A stretch of DNA of 64,000 bases from the NCBI GenBank assembly GCA_964497975.1, contig CAZCFO010000004.1, positions 1 through 64,000 on the forward strand, read 5' to 3'. Under the pieces are notes generated by a model. It was not told the origin of the DNA. It saw nothing but the letters and a program-made list of their open reading frames with translations, and ran no database searches. Shown here piece after piece: positions 49,760 through 58,059 of the stretch (the stretch's first letter is position 1; each line of letters opens with the position of its first letter). The translations under genes were made by a program, and so were the position numbers. The DNA comes from JABFSS01 sp964497975 (lineage in GTDB: Bacteria > Patescibacteriota > Gracilibacteria > Peribacterales > Peribacteraceae).

Positions 49760-50434
49760 TCACTCCTGCGACCGGATAAACCCGCCGTTCTTCAGGGGAA
49801 AATCGCTGATCTGGAACGTCACTTTGTTCCCTGCAACGATCCCGGCACCTCCGGGAACGCTGACGATGCGGCCCGGCATGACCACGGTGAAGGTGCCGTC
49901 GAGGATGGAACTCGCCAGCTCTTTCCCCAGCTGGTCGCCGAAATCATTGCTCTGCACATCCCGCCGCTCCACGCCGTCCTGCTGCGACTGGATGAGCCGG
50001 TTCGCGTTCTGCACTTTGTAGAGATACACGGTCTTCTTGCCGGAGCGCCGGCGGATGAAATCGGAGCGGCGCAGTTTCTGCGTGCCGCTGATGAGGATCA
50101 CGTTCGGCGCCTTGTCCTGACAGCGGACCTCCGTCATCCCGGGCATCGGCTTTGCGCCCTGCTCCTCGCGGAACTGCGCGCAACTCATGGCGACCGACGA
50201 CTGCGACGACGAAGACGAGGATGCCGGACCGTACATGCCGATGGAGAGTTCCCCGCCCTCACGCGCGTCGTTCTCCGCGGCCTCGCCCATCTCCGCCAGC
50301 TTGCTCAGATCGTAGAGCATCTCCACCTGCGCCTCGCCGTTTTTTCCGACTGTCTGGGTGACGTCGATGCGGATACAGCCGGTCAGGAGGACCGTGACGA
50401 TCGCGAGAGATGTGGCGGAGAGGGGAGTCTTCAT
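49760..50434 (-). CDS. Lipoprotein
   Basis: 224 residues. A lipoprotein signal peptide with lipobox LLTGC (MKTPLSATSLAIVTVLLTGC) leads to a beta-rich domain (IRIDVTQTVGKNGEAQVEMLYDL) with an internal Ser run (ASSSSSSQSS) and a C-terminal DGTFTVVMPGRIVSVPGGAGIVAGNKVTF. The end resembles a short conserved domain found in surface lipoproteins of the DUF3153 kind (tentative). The ATG at 50434 is preferred; TAGTGT (50442-50447) lies 7 nt upstream. Confidence 0.75.
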   Translation of the reverse strand: MKTPLSATSLAIVTVLLTGCIRIDVTQTVGKNGEAQVEMLYDLSKLAEMGEAAENDAREGGELSIGMYGPASSSSSSQSSVAMSCAQFREEQGAKPMPGMTEVRCQDKAPNVILISGTQKLRRSDFIRRRSGKKTVYLYKVQNANRLIQSQQDGVERRDVQSNDFGDQLGKELASSILDGTFTVVMPGRIVSVPGGAGIVAGNKVTFQISDFPLKNGGFIRSQE

Positions 50435-50478
50435 GGGCAAGACACTACCCGGGACGGCGGCCCGCGACAACGATCCCG

Positions 50479-51378
50479 TCAGGCTCCGCGCGCCCATTCC
50501 CGGAACATGGTCCTCCCCGCCTTCCACCGTCCGCGCTCCCGGAAGGCCGGGAGCGACTGCTTTTTGGCGGCATTCGCGATCACCTGCGGCGTATGCCGGC
50601 GGTCCTCCTTCGCGAGCACGCTGAGGAGCACGATCTCCTCGCCGCGAAGATAGGCGATGCGCTTGTGCAGGCTTTCTTTGAGCAGCACCGCGAGGATGTG
50701 CTCGAACTTTTTGGTGGAGCGGTCATTGTCGTATGTGCGCAGCGCATCGTAGTAATCCTGCTTCTCCTTGTTCCGGATGATCACCGGCGGGTAACCGTGC
50801 GATTTGAGCTGGAAGCTGAGGAGCGCGCGGCCCACGCGGCCGTTGCCGTCGCAGAAGGGATGGATGTGTTCGAACTCGGGGTGGAATGCGACGATGCGCT
50901 CGAGCGGATGCACGGGATCCGACAGGTACCTGCCGAGCGCGGCGGCCATGAGTGCGGGGACATGCTCCGGCGGGGGAGCGATGTGCGCGCCGACGCGGAC
51001 GTATTCTTTGCCCTGCCGGTAACGGCCCGCCACGTCGTCGTTGATGTGGCTGAGCAGCGCGCGGTGAATGAAGAGTAACAATTCCCCGTCGAGAGGTTCG
51101 TTCTTCCGGATTTTTTCGGTGAGATACTGCGTGACGGCGCCCAGGTTGATCGCCTCGAAAATTTCGCGCTTCGTGTGCCGCGACGGCAGCTCCTCATGCA
51201 TCAGGATTTTTTCGGTCTCATCGAGCGTCAGCGTGGAGTTCTCGATGGCGTTGGAGTTGTACACCGACTCGGGAAGCTCGGCTTCTTCCAGGAGCGTGAG
51301 GATGGCATCTTTGCCCTTGCGAAGCTGGTCGAACTCCTTTTTAAGGGCATCGATGCTGTGGAGTGTGGTACCGTGCAT
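50479..51378 (-). CDS. Fic domain AMP-transferase
   Basis: 299 residues. The Fic motif HPFCDGNGR (about 186) is complete, with the flap upstream. The N-terminal inhibitory motif SxxxE(G/N) is present as S42-N-A-I-E46-N47, so the protein is a class II self-inhibited Fic. Family members transfer AMP or other nucleotides to target proteins. A winged helix-like C-terminus (KRIAYLRGEEIVLLSVLAKEDR) may bind DNA. No adjacent antitoxin is seen. The upstream gap (51379-51572) is AT-rich and may hold its promoter. Confidence 0.9.
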   Translation of the reverse strand: MHGTTLHSIDALKKEFDQLRKGKDAILTLLEEAELPESVYNSNAIENSTLTLDETEKILMHEELPSRHTKREIFEAINLGAVTQYLTEKIRKNEPLDGELLLFIHRALLSHINDDVAGRYRQGKEYVRVGAHIAPPPEHVPALMAAALGRYLSDPVHPLERIVAFHPEFEHIHPFCDGNGRVGRALLSFQLKSHGYPPVIIRNKEKQDYYDALRTYDNDRSTKKFEHILAVLLKESLHKRIAYLRGEEIVLLSVLAKEDRRHTPQVIANAAKKQSLPAFRERGRWKAGRTMFREWARGA

Positions 51379-51572
51379 TTTAAGGATGAAAAAGTGTACT
51401 TATAATATAGAATTCATATATAAAATCAATAGTTTGATAGTATTTTAGGTGAATATTAATAATTATATGCATTAATTCACCTATAAAACTGCCATTTGCA
51501 AAATCAAGCGGGTGCCAACGGCTATTGTTGCAGTTTGTTGACATACGCGCGTAAAAAATCAACGATGCGCCC

Positions 51573-52787
51573 ATGTCCACTCTCGCACGCGAGACCCACG
51601 ACCTCAGCGCCATTGCGGATCTTGTCCTCCAGAATAAATTCGATGAAGCCCTCCGGCAGGCGAAGGTCGACGGGTTGCCGCTTGCGGAACACACCGTGAA
51701 CGGACTTATGGGCTACATGCGGCAGTGGTACGAAGGGGTGATGAAGGCGGAACTCATGCAGACGCTGAGCAGGGCCGGCGAAAACAAGAAAAGGATGCGC
51801 GAGAAGGCCGCGACGCTTGCTCTGCTGAAGACGCGCGCGCCCTTCGTGGCGGGACTCTCGAGGAACATGCAGGATCAGCTCGTGCAGAAGCTGCTCGATA
51901 ACCCCGGCCGGCTGCAGCAGCTGAGCGGCGTGGAAAGCGCGACCGGGGAGAAGTTCCAGCGCCTGTTCGCCGAACGCTACGAGAAACCCCTCGACGGCAT
52001 TCTGCTGAGCGAGGATATCCCCACGTACAGCAGGAAAAAGCTGAAGGAAGGGGAGGAGTCGGAAATCCTCTCGATGGAGTATCGCCGCGTGTACTTCACG
52101 TCGGCGCAATTGAGCCGCACCGAGCGCTCGGGACAGCTGGCGATCGACGTCACGGTCAAAAAAAGCACTGCACCCTCCGTGGCGAAAGAGGCGGTGACGC
52201 GGGCCGCAAACTGCTACACGCATATCGCCGTCATGGACGTGGGAATGGACGAGCCGATGAAAACTTTCATGATCCATCCCGATTACACGCCGGACTTCGA
52301 CCGCTCGCTCACGGGCGCGCCCCTCTACCGCACGGCGGGCGAACCGCGCGACTACGCCATCGCCCCGGATGCCATTGCCGCACGCATGGCGGACATCGCC
52401 GAACTGACGAAGGACGACCGGCAAAAGCCGCATCGCGTGGACCAGATCCCCACGCTCTCCGAGGAGGACGAGCGGGATATGCGGGAACTGGATTTGCTGG
52501 ACCCCGACAATCTCATACGGCGCAGCGAACTCCTCCGCAAGCAGGACAGAATCGAGACCATCGCCAACAAAAGTTCCCTCGCCGCGCTCCCCGGCAACGG
52601 AGCGTTCGCGGACGTGATCCGGGGGATCGACTGGCAGGCCGAGATGGAAAAACTGTCGGAGGATCTCCCCCTGCTGCTCGCCATGGACGACGAGACCGCC
52701 GATCCAACGAACGCGCTGCAGCCGGTCAACGAGGGAATCCCGTTCCCGCGGTTCCCGTACGGCGGCAGCCGGAGCACGCACAGATAA
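51573..52787 (+). CDS. Hypothetical protein, about 400 residues
   Basis: 404 residues, soluble, no signal or membrane segment. An alpha-helical N-terminal half (LARETHDLSAIADLVLQNKFDEALRQAKVD...) is followed by a mixed domain with an AIDVTVKKSTAPSVAKEAVTRAA stretch and an acidic helical tail (DERDMRELDLLDPDNLIRRSELLRKQDRIE). The N-terminal repeat pattern is weakly TPR-like. No family recognised. Confidence 0.65.
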   Translation: MSTLARETHDLSAIADLVLQNKFDEALRQAKVDGLPLAEHTVNGLMGYMRQWYEGVMKAELMQTLSRAGENKKRMREKAATLALLKTRAPFVAGLSRNMQDQLVQKLLDNPGRLQQLSGVESATGEKFQRLFAERYEKPLDGILLSEDIPTYSRKKLKEGEESEILSMEYRRVYFTSAQLSRTERSGQLAIDVTVKKSTAPSVAKEAVTRAANCYTHIAVMDVGMDEPMKTFMIHPDYTPDFDRSLTGAPLYRTAGEPRDYAIAPDAIAARMADIAELTKDDRQKPHRVDQIPTLSEEDERDMRELDLLDPDNLIRRSELLRKQDRIETIANKSSLAALPGNGAFADVIRGIDWQAEMEKLSEDLPLLLAMDDETADPTNALQPVNEGIPFPRFPYGGSRSTHR

Positions 52788-52883
52788 CCGCTTGCCGGAG
52801 CGCAAAACCCATCAGCAGGAGATGATCGCATTGCAGGATGTTCCGGGATCCGTACCGTGTGCCCGATTCCCCCGGATTTTTCG

Positions 52884-53189
52884 ATGGATGCATTCGAGCG
52901 CAAATTGACGTTCACGATCAAGGACGAGAAGGGAATGCACATGCGTCCGGCCGCACAACTGGTGTCGGCGGCGAGCCAGATCCAGCACGGCGGCGTGAAG
53001 CTTTCGATGCAGGCGAGGGACGAGAAGGTGAACCCGACAAGCATGCTGGGAGTTGTGCGCCTCGCCCTCAAGTACGGCGAACAGCTCACGCTGATCCTGC
53101 AATCCCCGGAGCCGATGCCCGACGACACCATCCAGGACATCCTGTCGCGCATCTCCAGCGCGGTACCCGCGATCGTCCCGGCAGAGTAG
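52884..53189 (+). CDS. HPr-family phosphocarrier protein
   Basis: 101 residues from the ATG at 52884. The active-site region GMHMRPAAQLV keeps His19 and Arg21 of HPr. The regulatory Ser site is in NPTSMLGVVRLAL (Ser53). HPr passes phosphate from PEP to sugar transporters or regulators. No PTS enzyme I or HprK is in the window, and such PTS remnants in CPR-like organisms may be regulatory only (inference). The upstream in-frame GTG at 52857 is less likely. Confidence 0.85.
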   Translation: MDAFERKLTFTIKDEKGMHMRPAAQLVSAASQIQHGGVKLSMQARDEKVNPTSMLGVVRLALKYGEQLTLILQSPEPMPDDTIQDILSRISSAVPAIVPAE

Positions 53190-53190
53190 A

Positions 53191-55608
53191 TCACCCCCTC
53201 CGCTTCCACTTGCTCGGACCCCGGATGCGCTTCTTCGCGAGGAGATCGGCGGCTTCCGCGAGCGTGATCGTCTGCGGATCGCGCTTTTTTCCGAGCGACG
53301 CGTTCGTCTTGCCATCGGTCGCGTAGGGACCGAAGCGGCCGTCCTTGATGACGATCCTGGCGCCCGTCATCGGATCGTCGCCCAGCTCGCGCAGGGGAGT
53401 GGCCGCCTTCTTCTTCGCGGCCTGGTTCTCGATCATCAGCTGAACGGCGTCCTCGAAGGTGATGGAGACGGGATCGCGGTCTTTCGGCAGCGTCGTCGTC
53501 ATCTCGCCGCACTTGAGGTACGGCCCGAAGCGGCCGAGGAAGACCGTCATCATATTGCCCTCATGCGCGCCCAATTCGCGCGGGAAGCTGAGGAGCCCGA
53601 GCGCCTGCTCCAGCGTGACGTTGTCGATGAGGATGTTTTTGGGCAGCGACGCGCTCTTGAGCTTGGGCTTGTCGGCCTTGGGAGCCGGCTCGGCCTTCTC
53701 GCCCTTCTTGGCCTTCTTCTTCGCGGCTTTCTTCTCGGCGGGATCGAAATGCCCCAGCTGCACGTACGGCCCAAAACGGCCGATACGCACGATCACCGGC
53801 AGGCCGGTCTTGGGATCGGTACCCAGCTCGCGCTCCTTCATGACGTCGCTCTTCTGGATTTCGGCGGTCTTGCGGTCGACGAGCTCCTTGAACGGGCCGT
53901 AGAAGCCCTTGAGGAATTCGGCGCCGGTATGCGCGCCCTCGGCGACGTCGTCGAGCTTCTGCTCCATGTGCGCGGTGAACTGCAGGTCGACGATGTTGGT
54001 GAAATGCTCCTCCATGAGGTCGGTCACCATGAAGGCGACGTCCTGCGGAATCAGCTGCTTGTTGTCTTTGACGATGTAGCCGCGCGCCTGGATGGTGTGG
54101 ATGGTGGGCGCGTACGTGCTCGGCCGGCCGATGCCCTCCTCTTCCATTTTTTTGACGAGGCTCGCTTCCGTGTACCGCGCGGGCGGCTTGGTGAAGTGCT
54201 GCTCGGTCTTGAGAAGCTCGGTGAGCTTCACCTGCTCTCCTTCCTTGAGCGGCGGCAGGAGCTTGTCGCCCTCGTCAACGTCGTCTTCCTTTTTGACGTG
54301 ATCTTCATCGCGGCCTTCCTGGTAGAGCCGCAAGTAACCGTCGAAGGTGATGGTCTGGCCCGTGGCGCGGAACGTGTAGTTCGGAGCCTGCCCTGAGCCC
54401 GGTCGAAGGGCGTTGATGTCCACGCCCACGCGCTTGAGCTCCGCCTGCGCCATCTGCGTCGCCATGGTGCGGTTCCAGATGAGCGTGTAGAGCTTGAGCT
54501 GCTGGTGATCGAGAACCCCCTCGAGAGACGCGGGAATGCGCTCCATTTCCGTGGGACGGATGGCTTCGTGCGCTTCCTGCGCGCCCTTCGCCTTCTTCTT
54601 GTAGATGCGCGGCTCGGCGAGCACGTATTCGCGCCCGTAGTGCTTCTCGATCGTCGACTTGGCGTCGTCCAGCGCCTTCTGGCTGAGGTTCACCGAGTCG
54701 GTGCGCATGTACGTGATGAGACCGGTGTGGCCCGCGCCCTTGCCGAGGCTGACGCCTTCGTACAGCTGCTGCGCGATGACCATCGTCTGCTTCACCGAAA
54801 AGCCGAGCTTGCGCGCGCCCTCCTGCTGCAGCGTGGACGTGGTGAACGGCGGCGGGGGATTCTTCTTGAGTTCTTTTTCCTCGACGGAGGCGACGCGGTA
54901 CTCGGCGTTCTCCAGATCGCTGAGGATCTGCTTCACCTCCGCTTCGCTTCCGGGCTCGATCTTCTTGCCGTCCTTTTTGCTGAGGGAAGCCGTGAACTGC
55001 TGCTGCGCGGAATTTTCGAGCAGCGCCTCGATGGACCAGTACTCGACGGGCTTGAAAGCTTTGATCTCGCGTTCGCGGTCGACGATGATCCGCACCGCGA
55101 CGGACTGCACGCGGCCCGCGGAGAGTCCGCGGTAGACCTTCTTCCAGAGGAACGGCGAGAGCGTGTACCCGACCAGGCGGTCCAGCACGCGGCGCGCCTG
55201 CTGCGCGTCGACGAGCTTCATGTCGAGATGCCGGGGGTTCTCCACGGCGTGCCTGATCGCCGTCTCGGTGATTTCGTGGAATGCGATGCGCTTCACCTTC
55301 TTGGGATCCTCCTTTAACACCTGGCACAGGTGCCAGCCGATGGCTTCCCCTTCGCGGTCCTCATCAGTCGCGATCCACAGATCGTCGGCTTCCTTGAGGG
55401 CGTCTTTGAGCTTCTTGACCACCGTTTTCTTCTCGTCGGGCACTTCGTACTCCGGTTCGAAATCACCCTCCACGTCCACGGCGAGCGTGGAGCTGGGCAG
55501 ATCGCGCACGTGTCCCATGCTCGCTTCCACGTCGTACTCCTTGCCCAGAAATTTTTTGATGGTTTTCGCCTTGGCCGGACTTTCGACAATGACGAGATGC
55601 TTGGGCAT
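53191..55608 (-). CDS. topA: DNA topoisomerase I (type IA)
   Basis: 805 residues. TOPRIM domain at the N-terminus (MPKHLVIVESPAKAKTIKKFLG, with DEDREGEAIGWHLC acidic residues), active-site Tyr in GLITYMRTDS, and three GRFGPYVQLG-type C-terminal repeats (LGxxPxTGxPVxxxxGRFGPY) in place of zinc ribbons, ending in a basic KKRIRGPSKWKRRG tail. It relaxes negative supercoils. The insertion ALRPGSGQAPNYT is encoded by a repeat (54386-54411). Start ATG at 55608. Confidence 0.95.
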   Translation of the reverse strand: MPKHLVIVESPAKAKTIKKFLGKEYDVEASMGHVRDLPSSTLAVDVEGDFEPEYEVPDEKKTVVKKLKDALKEADDLWIATDEDREGEAIGWHLCQVLKEDPKKVKRIAFHEITETAIRHAVENPRHLDMKLVDAQQARRVLDRLVGYTLSPFLWKKVYRGLSAGRVQSVAVRIIVDREREIKAFKPVEYWSIEALLENSAQQQFTASLSKKDGKKIEPGSEAEVKQILSDLENAEYRVASVEEKELKKNPPPPFTTSTLQQEGARKLGFSVKQTMVIAQQLYEGVSLGKGAGHTGLITYMRTDSVNLSQKALDDAKSTIEKHYGREYVLAEPRIYKKKAKGAQEAHEAIRPTEMERIPASLEGVLDHQQLKLYTLIWNRTMATQMAQAELKRVGVDINALRPGSGQAPNYTFRATGQTITFDGYLRLYQEGRDEDHVKKEDDVDEGDKLLPPLKEGEQVKLTELLKTEQHFTKPPARYTEASLVKKMEEEGIGRPSTYAPTIHTIQARGYIVKDNKQLIPQDVAFMVTDLMEEHFTNIVDLQFTAHMEQKLDDVAEGAHTGAEFLKGFYGPFKELVDRKTAEIQKSDVMKERELGTDPKTGLPVIVRIGRFGPYVQLGHFDPAEKKAAKKKAKKGEKAEPAPKADKPKLKSASLPKNILIDNVTLEQALGLLSFPRELGAHEGNMMTVFLGRFGPYLKCGEMTTTLPKDRDPVSITFEDAVQLMIENQAAKKKAATPLRELGDDPMTGARIVIKDGRFGPYATDGKTNASLGKKRDPQTITLAEAADLLAKKRIRGPSKWKRRG
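54386..54411. repeat. In-frame palindromic repeat inside topA
   Basis: The plus strand has GCCTGCCCTGAGCCCGGTCG followed by AAGGGC, a variant of the CCTTCGACAGGCTCAGG family. In the topA frame it gives RPGSGQAP, like the sodA insertion peptide SAGSGQAP. It lies in a linker of the topoisomerase core. Confidence 0.75.
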
Positions 55609-56017
55609 AGAAAAGGGGACTGATGTGATGTCGGACAAAACCCGGGGGTCGATGCGGCAGCCTAGAGAGGGGAGGATGGGCTGTCAAAAAGCTGAGAATG
55701 AACGAAGCGGAAACTTCCGCTGCAGGATCACGGACACGGCGGTTCCATGACCGCACGGAACGCATGACAATAAAGGATGACAACCGGGTACCGATGTGAA
55801 GGACCATTGACGTAATGGATTTTTGTGAAGCCCTAGACGTTTTCGGCACTATTTGGCTGCAAAACGTGCATCTTTGGTATTCAAAATTATTGGCTTGCAA
55901 AAGCCATTTTCATACCATTATCCCTTCTGCAAGCCCAAAACATGCACTCCATGGCTTGCCTAAGCGAAAATTGGGGGTACGCTCCGCCGCATCTACTTCT
56001 TATCCCCCATCCTCTTT
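55609..56017. other. 409-bp gap between topA and the HU gene
   Basis: No confident gene is seen. TTGCAA with a TTATCC-like hexamer 17 bp later (about 55896-55925) could start HU transcription, leaving a leader of roughly 90 nt. Confidence 0.35.
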
Positions 56018-56293
56018 ATGTCCAAGCAGGATCTGATCGCTGCAATCGCGGACGCCGCTGGTATCACCAAGCGCGCTGCCTCCGACGCTCTGCAGGCCGT
56101 CATCAACATTGTCGTCAAGAACCTGAAGAAGGGCACGCCCGTCACCATCACCGGTTTCGGCACCTTCAAGCTCAGCCACCGCGCTGCCCGCATGGGTGTG
56201 AACCCCCGCAACCCGACGCAGAGGATCTCCATCCCCGCGATGAAGGTTCCCTCGTTCAAGGCCGGCAAGACCCTGAAGGACGCCGTCCGCTAA
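56018..56293 (+). CDS. HU/IHF-family DNA-binding protein
   Basis: 91 residues. MSKQDLIAAIADAAGITKRAASDALQAVINIV and the beta-arm GFGTFKLSHRAARMGVNPRNPTQRISIPA with the Pro at the tip are the HU signature. It bends and packs DNA. It is followed by an intrinsic terminator 23 bp past the stop. Confidence 0.95.
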   Translation: MSKQDLIAAIADAAGITKRAASDALQAVINIVVKNLKKGTPVTITGFGTFKLSHRAARMGVNPRNPTQRISIPAMKVPSFKAGKTLKDAVR

Positions 56294-56315
56294 TCGAATC
56301 CGCATTCAAACGAAA

Positions 56316-56340
56316 GAGCCTCCGTAAACGGGGGCTTTTT
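56316..56340 (+). terminator. Intrinsic terminator of the HU gene
   Basis: AGCCTCCGTAAACGGGGGCTTTTT: the stem AGCCTCCG/CGGGGGCT with an AAA-type loop is followed by a T-run. Confidence 0.9.
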
Positions 56341-56347
56341 CTTTGGC

Positions 56348-56419
56348 AAACGAAGCAAACGACGAAAACGAAGCAAACGAGGATCCTCGATTGCATCGTT
56401 TGCCTCGTTTGCTTCGTTT
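56348..56419. repeat. Palindromic element (CGAGGATCCTCG core), copy 2
   Basis: AAACGAAGCAAACGA (56348-56362) is a perfect reverse complement of TCGTTTGCTTCGTTT (56405-56419) around the core CGAGGATCCTCG (56378-56389). The core and AAACGA words are shared with 38946-39020. Confidence 0.8.
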
Positions 56420-56457
56420 CCCTTTCTCGCTATCCTCTCTACAATCCCGCTTCGGTT

Positions 56458-57018
56458 ATGGACAAGACCTTCATTCAGGACACCCTCGGCAAGCTGCTGA
56501 CGTTCCTCTCGCTTCCGTACGACTCGATCAACGTGACGCAGGAAGACGGCGGCATCACGCGCGTCGACATCGTCAGCAACTCCGCGAGCCGCATCATCGG
56601 CTGGCACGGCGAGACGCTGAACGGATTGCAGCACCTGGTGAAGTCCATCGTCCGCGCGAAGGAGCGCCTGGAGAAGAGCCCGTTCATCGTGGTGGACGTC
56701 GACGGCTACCGCCGCATGCAGGAGGACAAGGTCCGCAAGATCGCCGAGCAGAAGGCCGACTTCGTGCGCCGCACGGGATCGCGCATCGCGCTCGCGCCGA
56801 TGTCGCCCTACTTCCGCCGCATCGTGCACATGCACATTTCCAACACCCCGGGCCTGAGCGACCTGACGACGGAGAGCGTGGGGGAAGGGGACTACCGCCA
56901 GATCGTGCTGCGCCTGAAGGACGAATCCGCCGGCGGCACGAACGCAAGCGGTCCCGCGAGTGAAGAGCTTTCGCCGGTGATGGCGAAGGATGACGGGCTG
57001 GAGAACCTCGACATTTGA
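56458..57018 (+). CDS. khpB: KH-R3H RNA-binding protein (KhpB/Jag family)
   Basis: 186 residues. A KH domain at about 30-110 (RIIGWHGETLNGLQHLVKSIV) and an R3H domain at about 115-170 (MSPYFRRIVHMHISNTPGLSDLTTESVGEGDYRQIVL). KhpB proteins bind RNA and regulate small-RNA function and cell division in other bacteria. It lacks the N-terminal Jag domain. Promoter hexamer TACAAT lies 12 nt upstream. Its last five codons are duplicated at 57916. Confidence 0.88.
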   Translation: MDKTFIQDTLGKLLTFLSLPYDSINVTQEDGGITRVDIVSNSASRIIGWHGETLNGLQHLVKSIVRAKERLEKSPFIVVDVDGYRRMQEDKVRKIAEQKADFVRRTGSRIALAPMSPYFRRIVHMHISNTPGLSDLTTESVGEGDYRQIVLRLKDESAGGTNASGPASEELSPVMAKDDGLENLDI

Positions 57019-57160
57019 GTTGAAAGTGGAAAATGGAAAATTGAAAGTTATTTTTAATGCGAAACTTTCCACTTTCCATTTTCCACTTTCAACTTTTTTA
57101 TTCTGCTCCTCCACTCTTCAATCAGCTTCCTCTCCTCTTTCGAAAGCTTCGCGGGGGACC
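57003..57160. repeat. Left direct repeat: khpB end, palindrome, and dnaJ-tail fragment
   Basis: 57003-57062 is identical over 60 bp to 57916-57975. It covers the last codons of khpB and the arm GTTGAAAGTGGAAAATGGAA. The right arm (57072-57092) completes a 21-bp perfect palindrome. Then 57102-57160 resembles the 3' end of dnaJ (reading PAKLSKEERKLIEEWRSRIK on the minus strand), with substitutions. Confidence 0.85.
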
Positions 57161-57169
57161 TCCTATTTT

Positions 57170-57850
57170 TCATCCTCTTTTTTGAACGTACGTCGCCCAT
57201 CCCTGATCCAGCCATTTCTGAAGCTTGTTTTTTTCCTCTTCGCTGTGGTTCATTTCCCAAAAATCGGCCAACTCATCAAATGTAAATGCCTGAAAGCCCT
57301 GGCGTCTTCCCCAGGAACGGACCTTTTCTTCCCGGGTGGAATACACCACGCACGCATCCGGAAACTCCTCCTTCGCCGCAGCTAAAGCCGCATCCATGAG
57401 GGCGCCGGAGAGCTTCAGGCCGCGGAATTCCGGAAGCACCGTGACGCGGCAGAGTTCGACGATGGGACGCCCGTCGACGGGGTGATTGCGCTGGAATCTG
57501 TACGCGGCGGCTCCGGCCACCTCCCCGTTCACGCGGGCAGTGATGAGCCTGCCGCTGCGTTCAAGATCCGCGAAATCCCGGACATTTTCATCGGCGATTT
57601 CGCGGGCTCCCGGCCTCCACCACAACGTCCGCTTCACCTGCGCTTTCGCCGCGGGGCCGAGCGGTACGACCTGATGAATCAGCGGGATGCCCACGAAGAG
57701 TTCGCGCATGGTCTGCCGGGCCTTGCCGATGATCGAGGCCGGGCGATCGCAGATGCCCTGGGCCAGGGATTCCGCCAACCGGCGGCGCTCTCCATCCGTC
57801 AGATGGACGCGGGCGGCATGCTGAAGATCAACCTCAGGATTGGTGTGCAT
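57170..57850 (-). CDS. GNAT-family acetyltransferase
   Basis: 226 residues. An N-terminal unrecognised 100 residues precede a GNAT fold with motif VTVLPEFRGLKLSGALMDAAL (CoA-binding RGLKLSG, about 150). Substrate unknown. The ATG at 57850 has TAGAAA 8 nt upstream. The gene lies between khpB and dnaJ inside a pair of direct repeats, so it was probably inserted or duplicated in as a unit. Confidence 0.75.
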   Translation of the reverse strand: MHTNPEVDLQHAARVHLTDGERRRLAESLAQGICDRPASIIGKARQTMRELFVGIPLIHQVVPLGPAAKAQVKRTLWWRPGAREIADENVRDFADLERSGRLITARVNGEVAGAAAYRFQRNHPVDGRPIVELCRVTVLPEFRGLKLSGALMDAALAAAKEEFPDACVVYSTREEKVRSWGRRQGFQAFTFDELADFWEMNHSEEEKNKLQKWLDQGWATYVQKRG

Positions 57851-57915
57851 TTCCTCATTTTCTAGCAGAAAACAACCTATTGAGCGATTCGTAGACAAAG
57901 GGCTTGGCATTCAAG

Positions 57916-58059
57916 GAACCTCGACATTTGAGTTGAAAGTGGAAAATGGAAAATTGAAAGTTATTTTTAATGCGACACTTTCCACTTTCCATTTTCAACT
58001 TTCCATTCTGCTCCTCCACTCTTCGACCAACTTCCTCTCTTCACGTGACAGCTTCGCGG
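57916..58059. repeat. Right direct repeat: khpB end, palindrome, and dnaJ end
   Basis: It carries the same 60-bp word as 57003-57062, including the khpB stop region where no khpB gene is present. It then runs an imperfect version of the palindrome's right arm and the true 3' end of dnaJ (57995-58059). The pair frames the GNAT gene at an offset of 913 bp. Confidence 0.85.
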
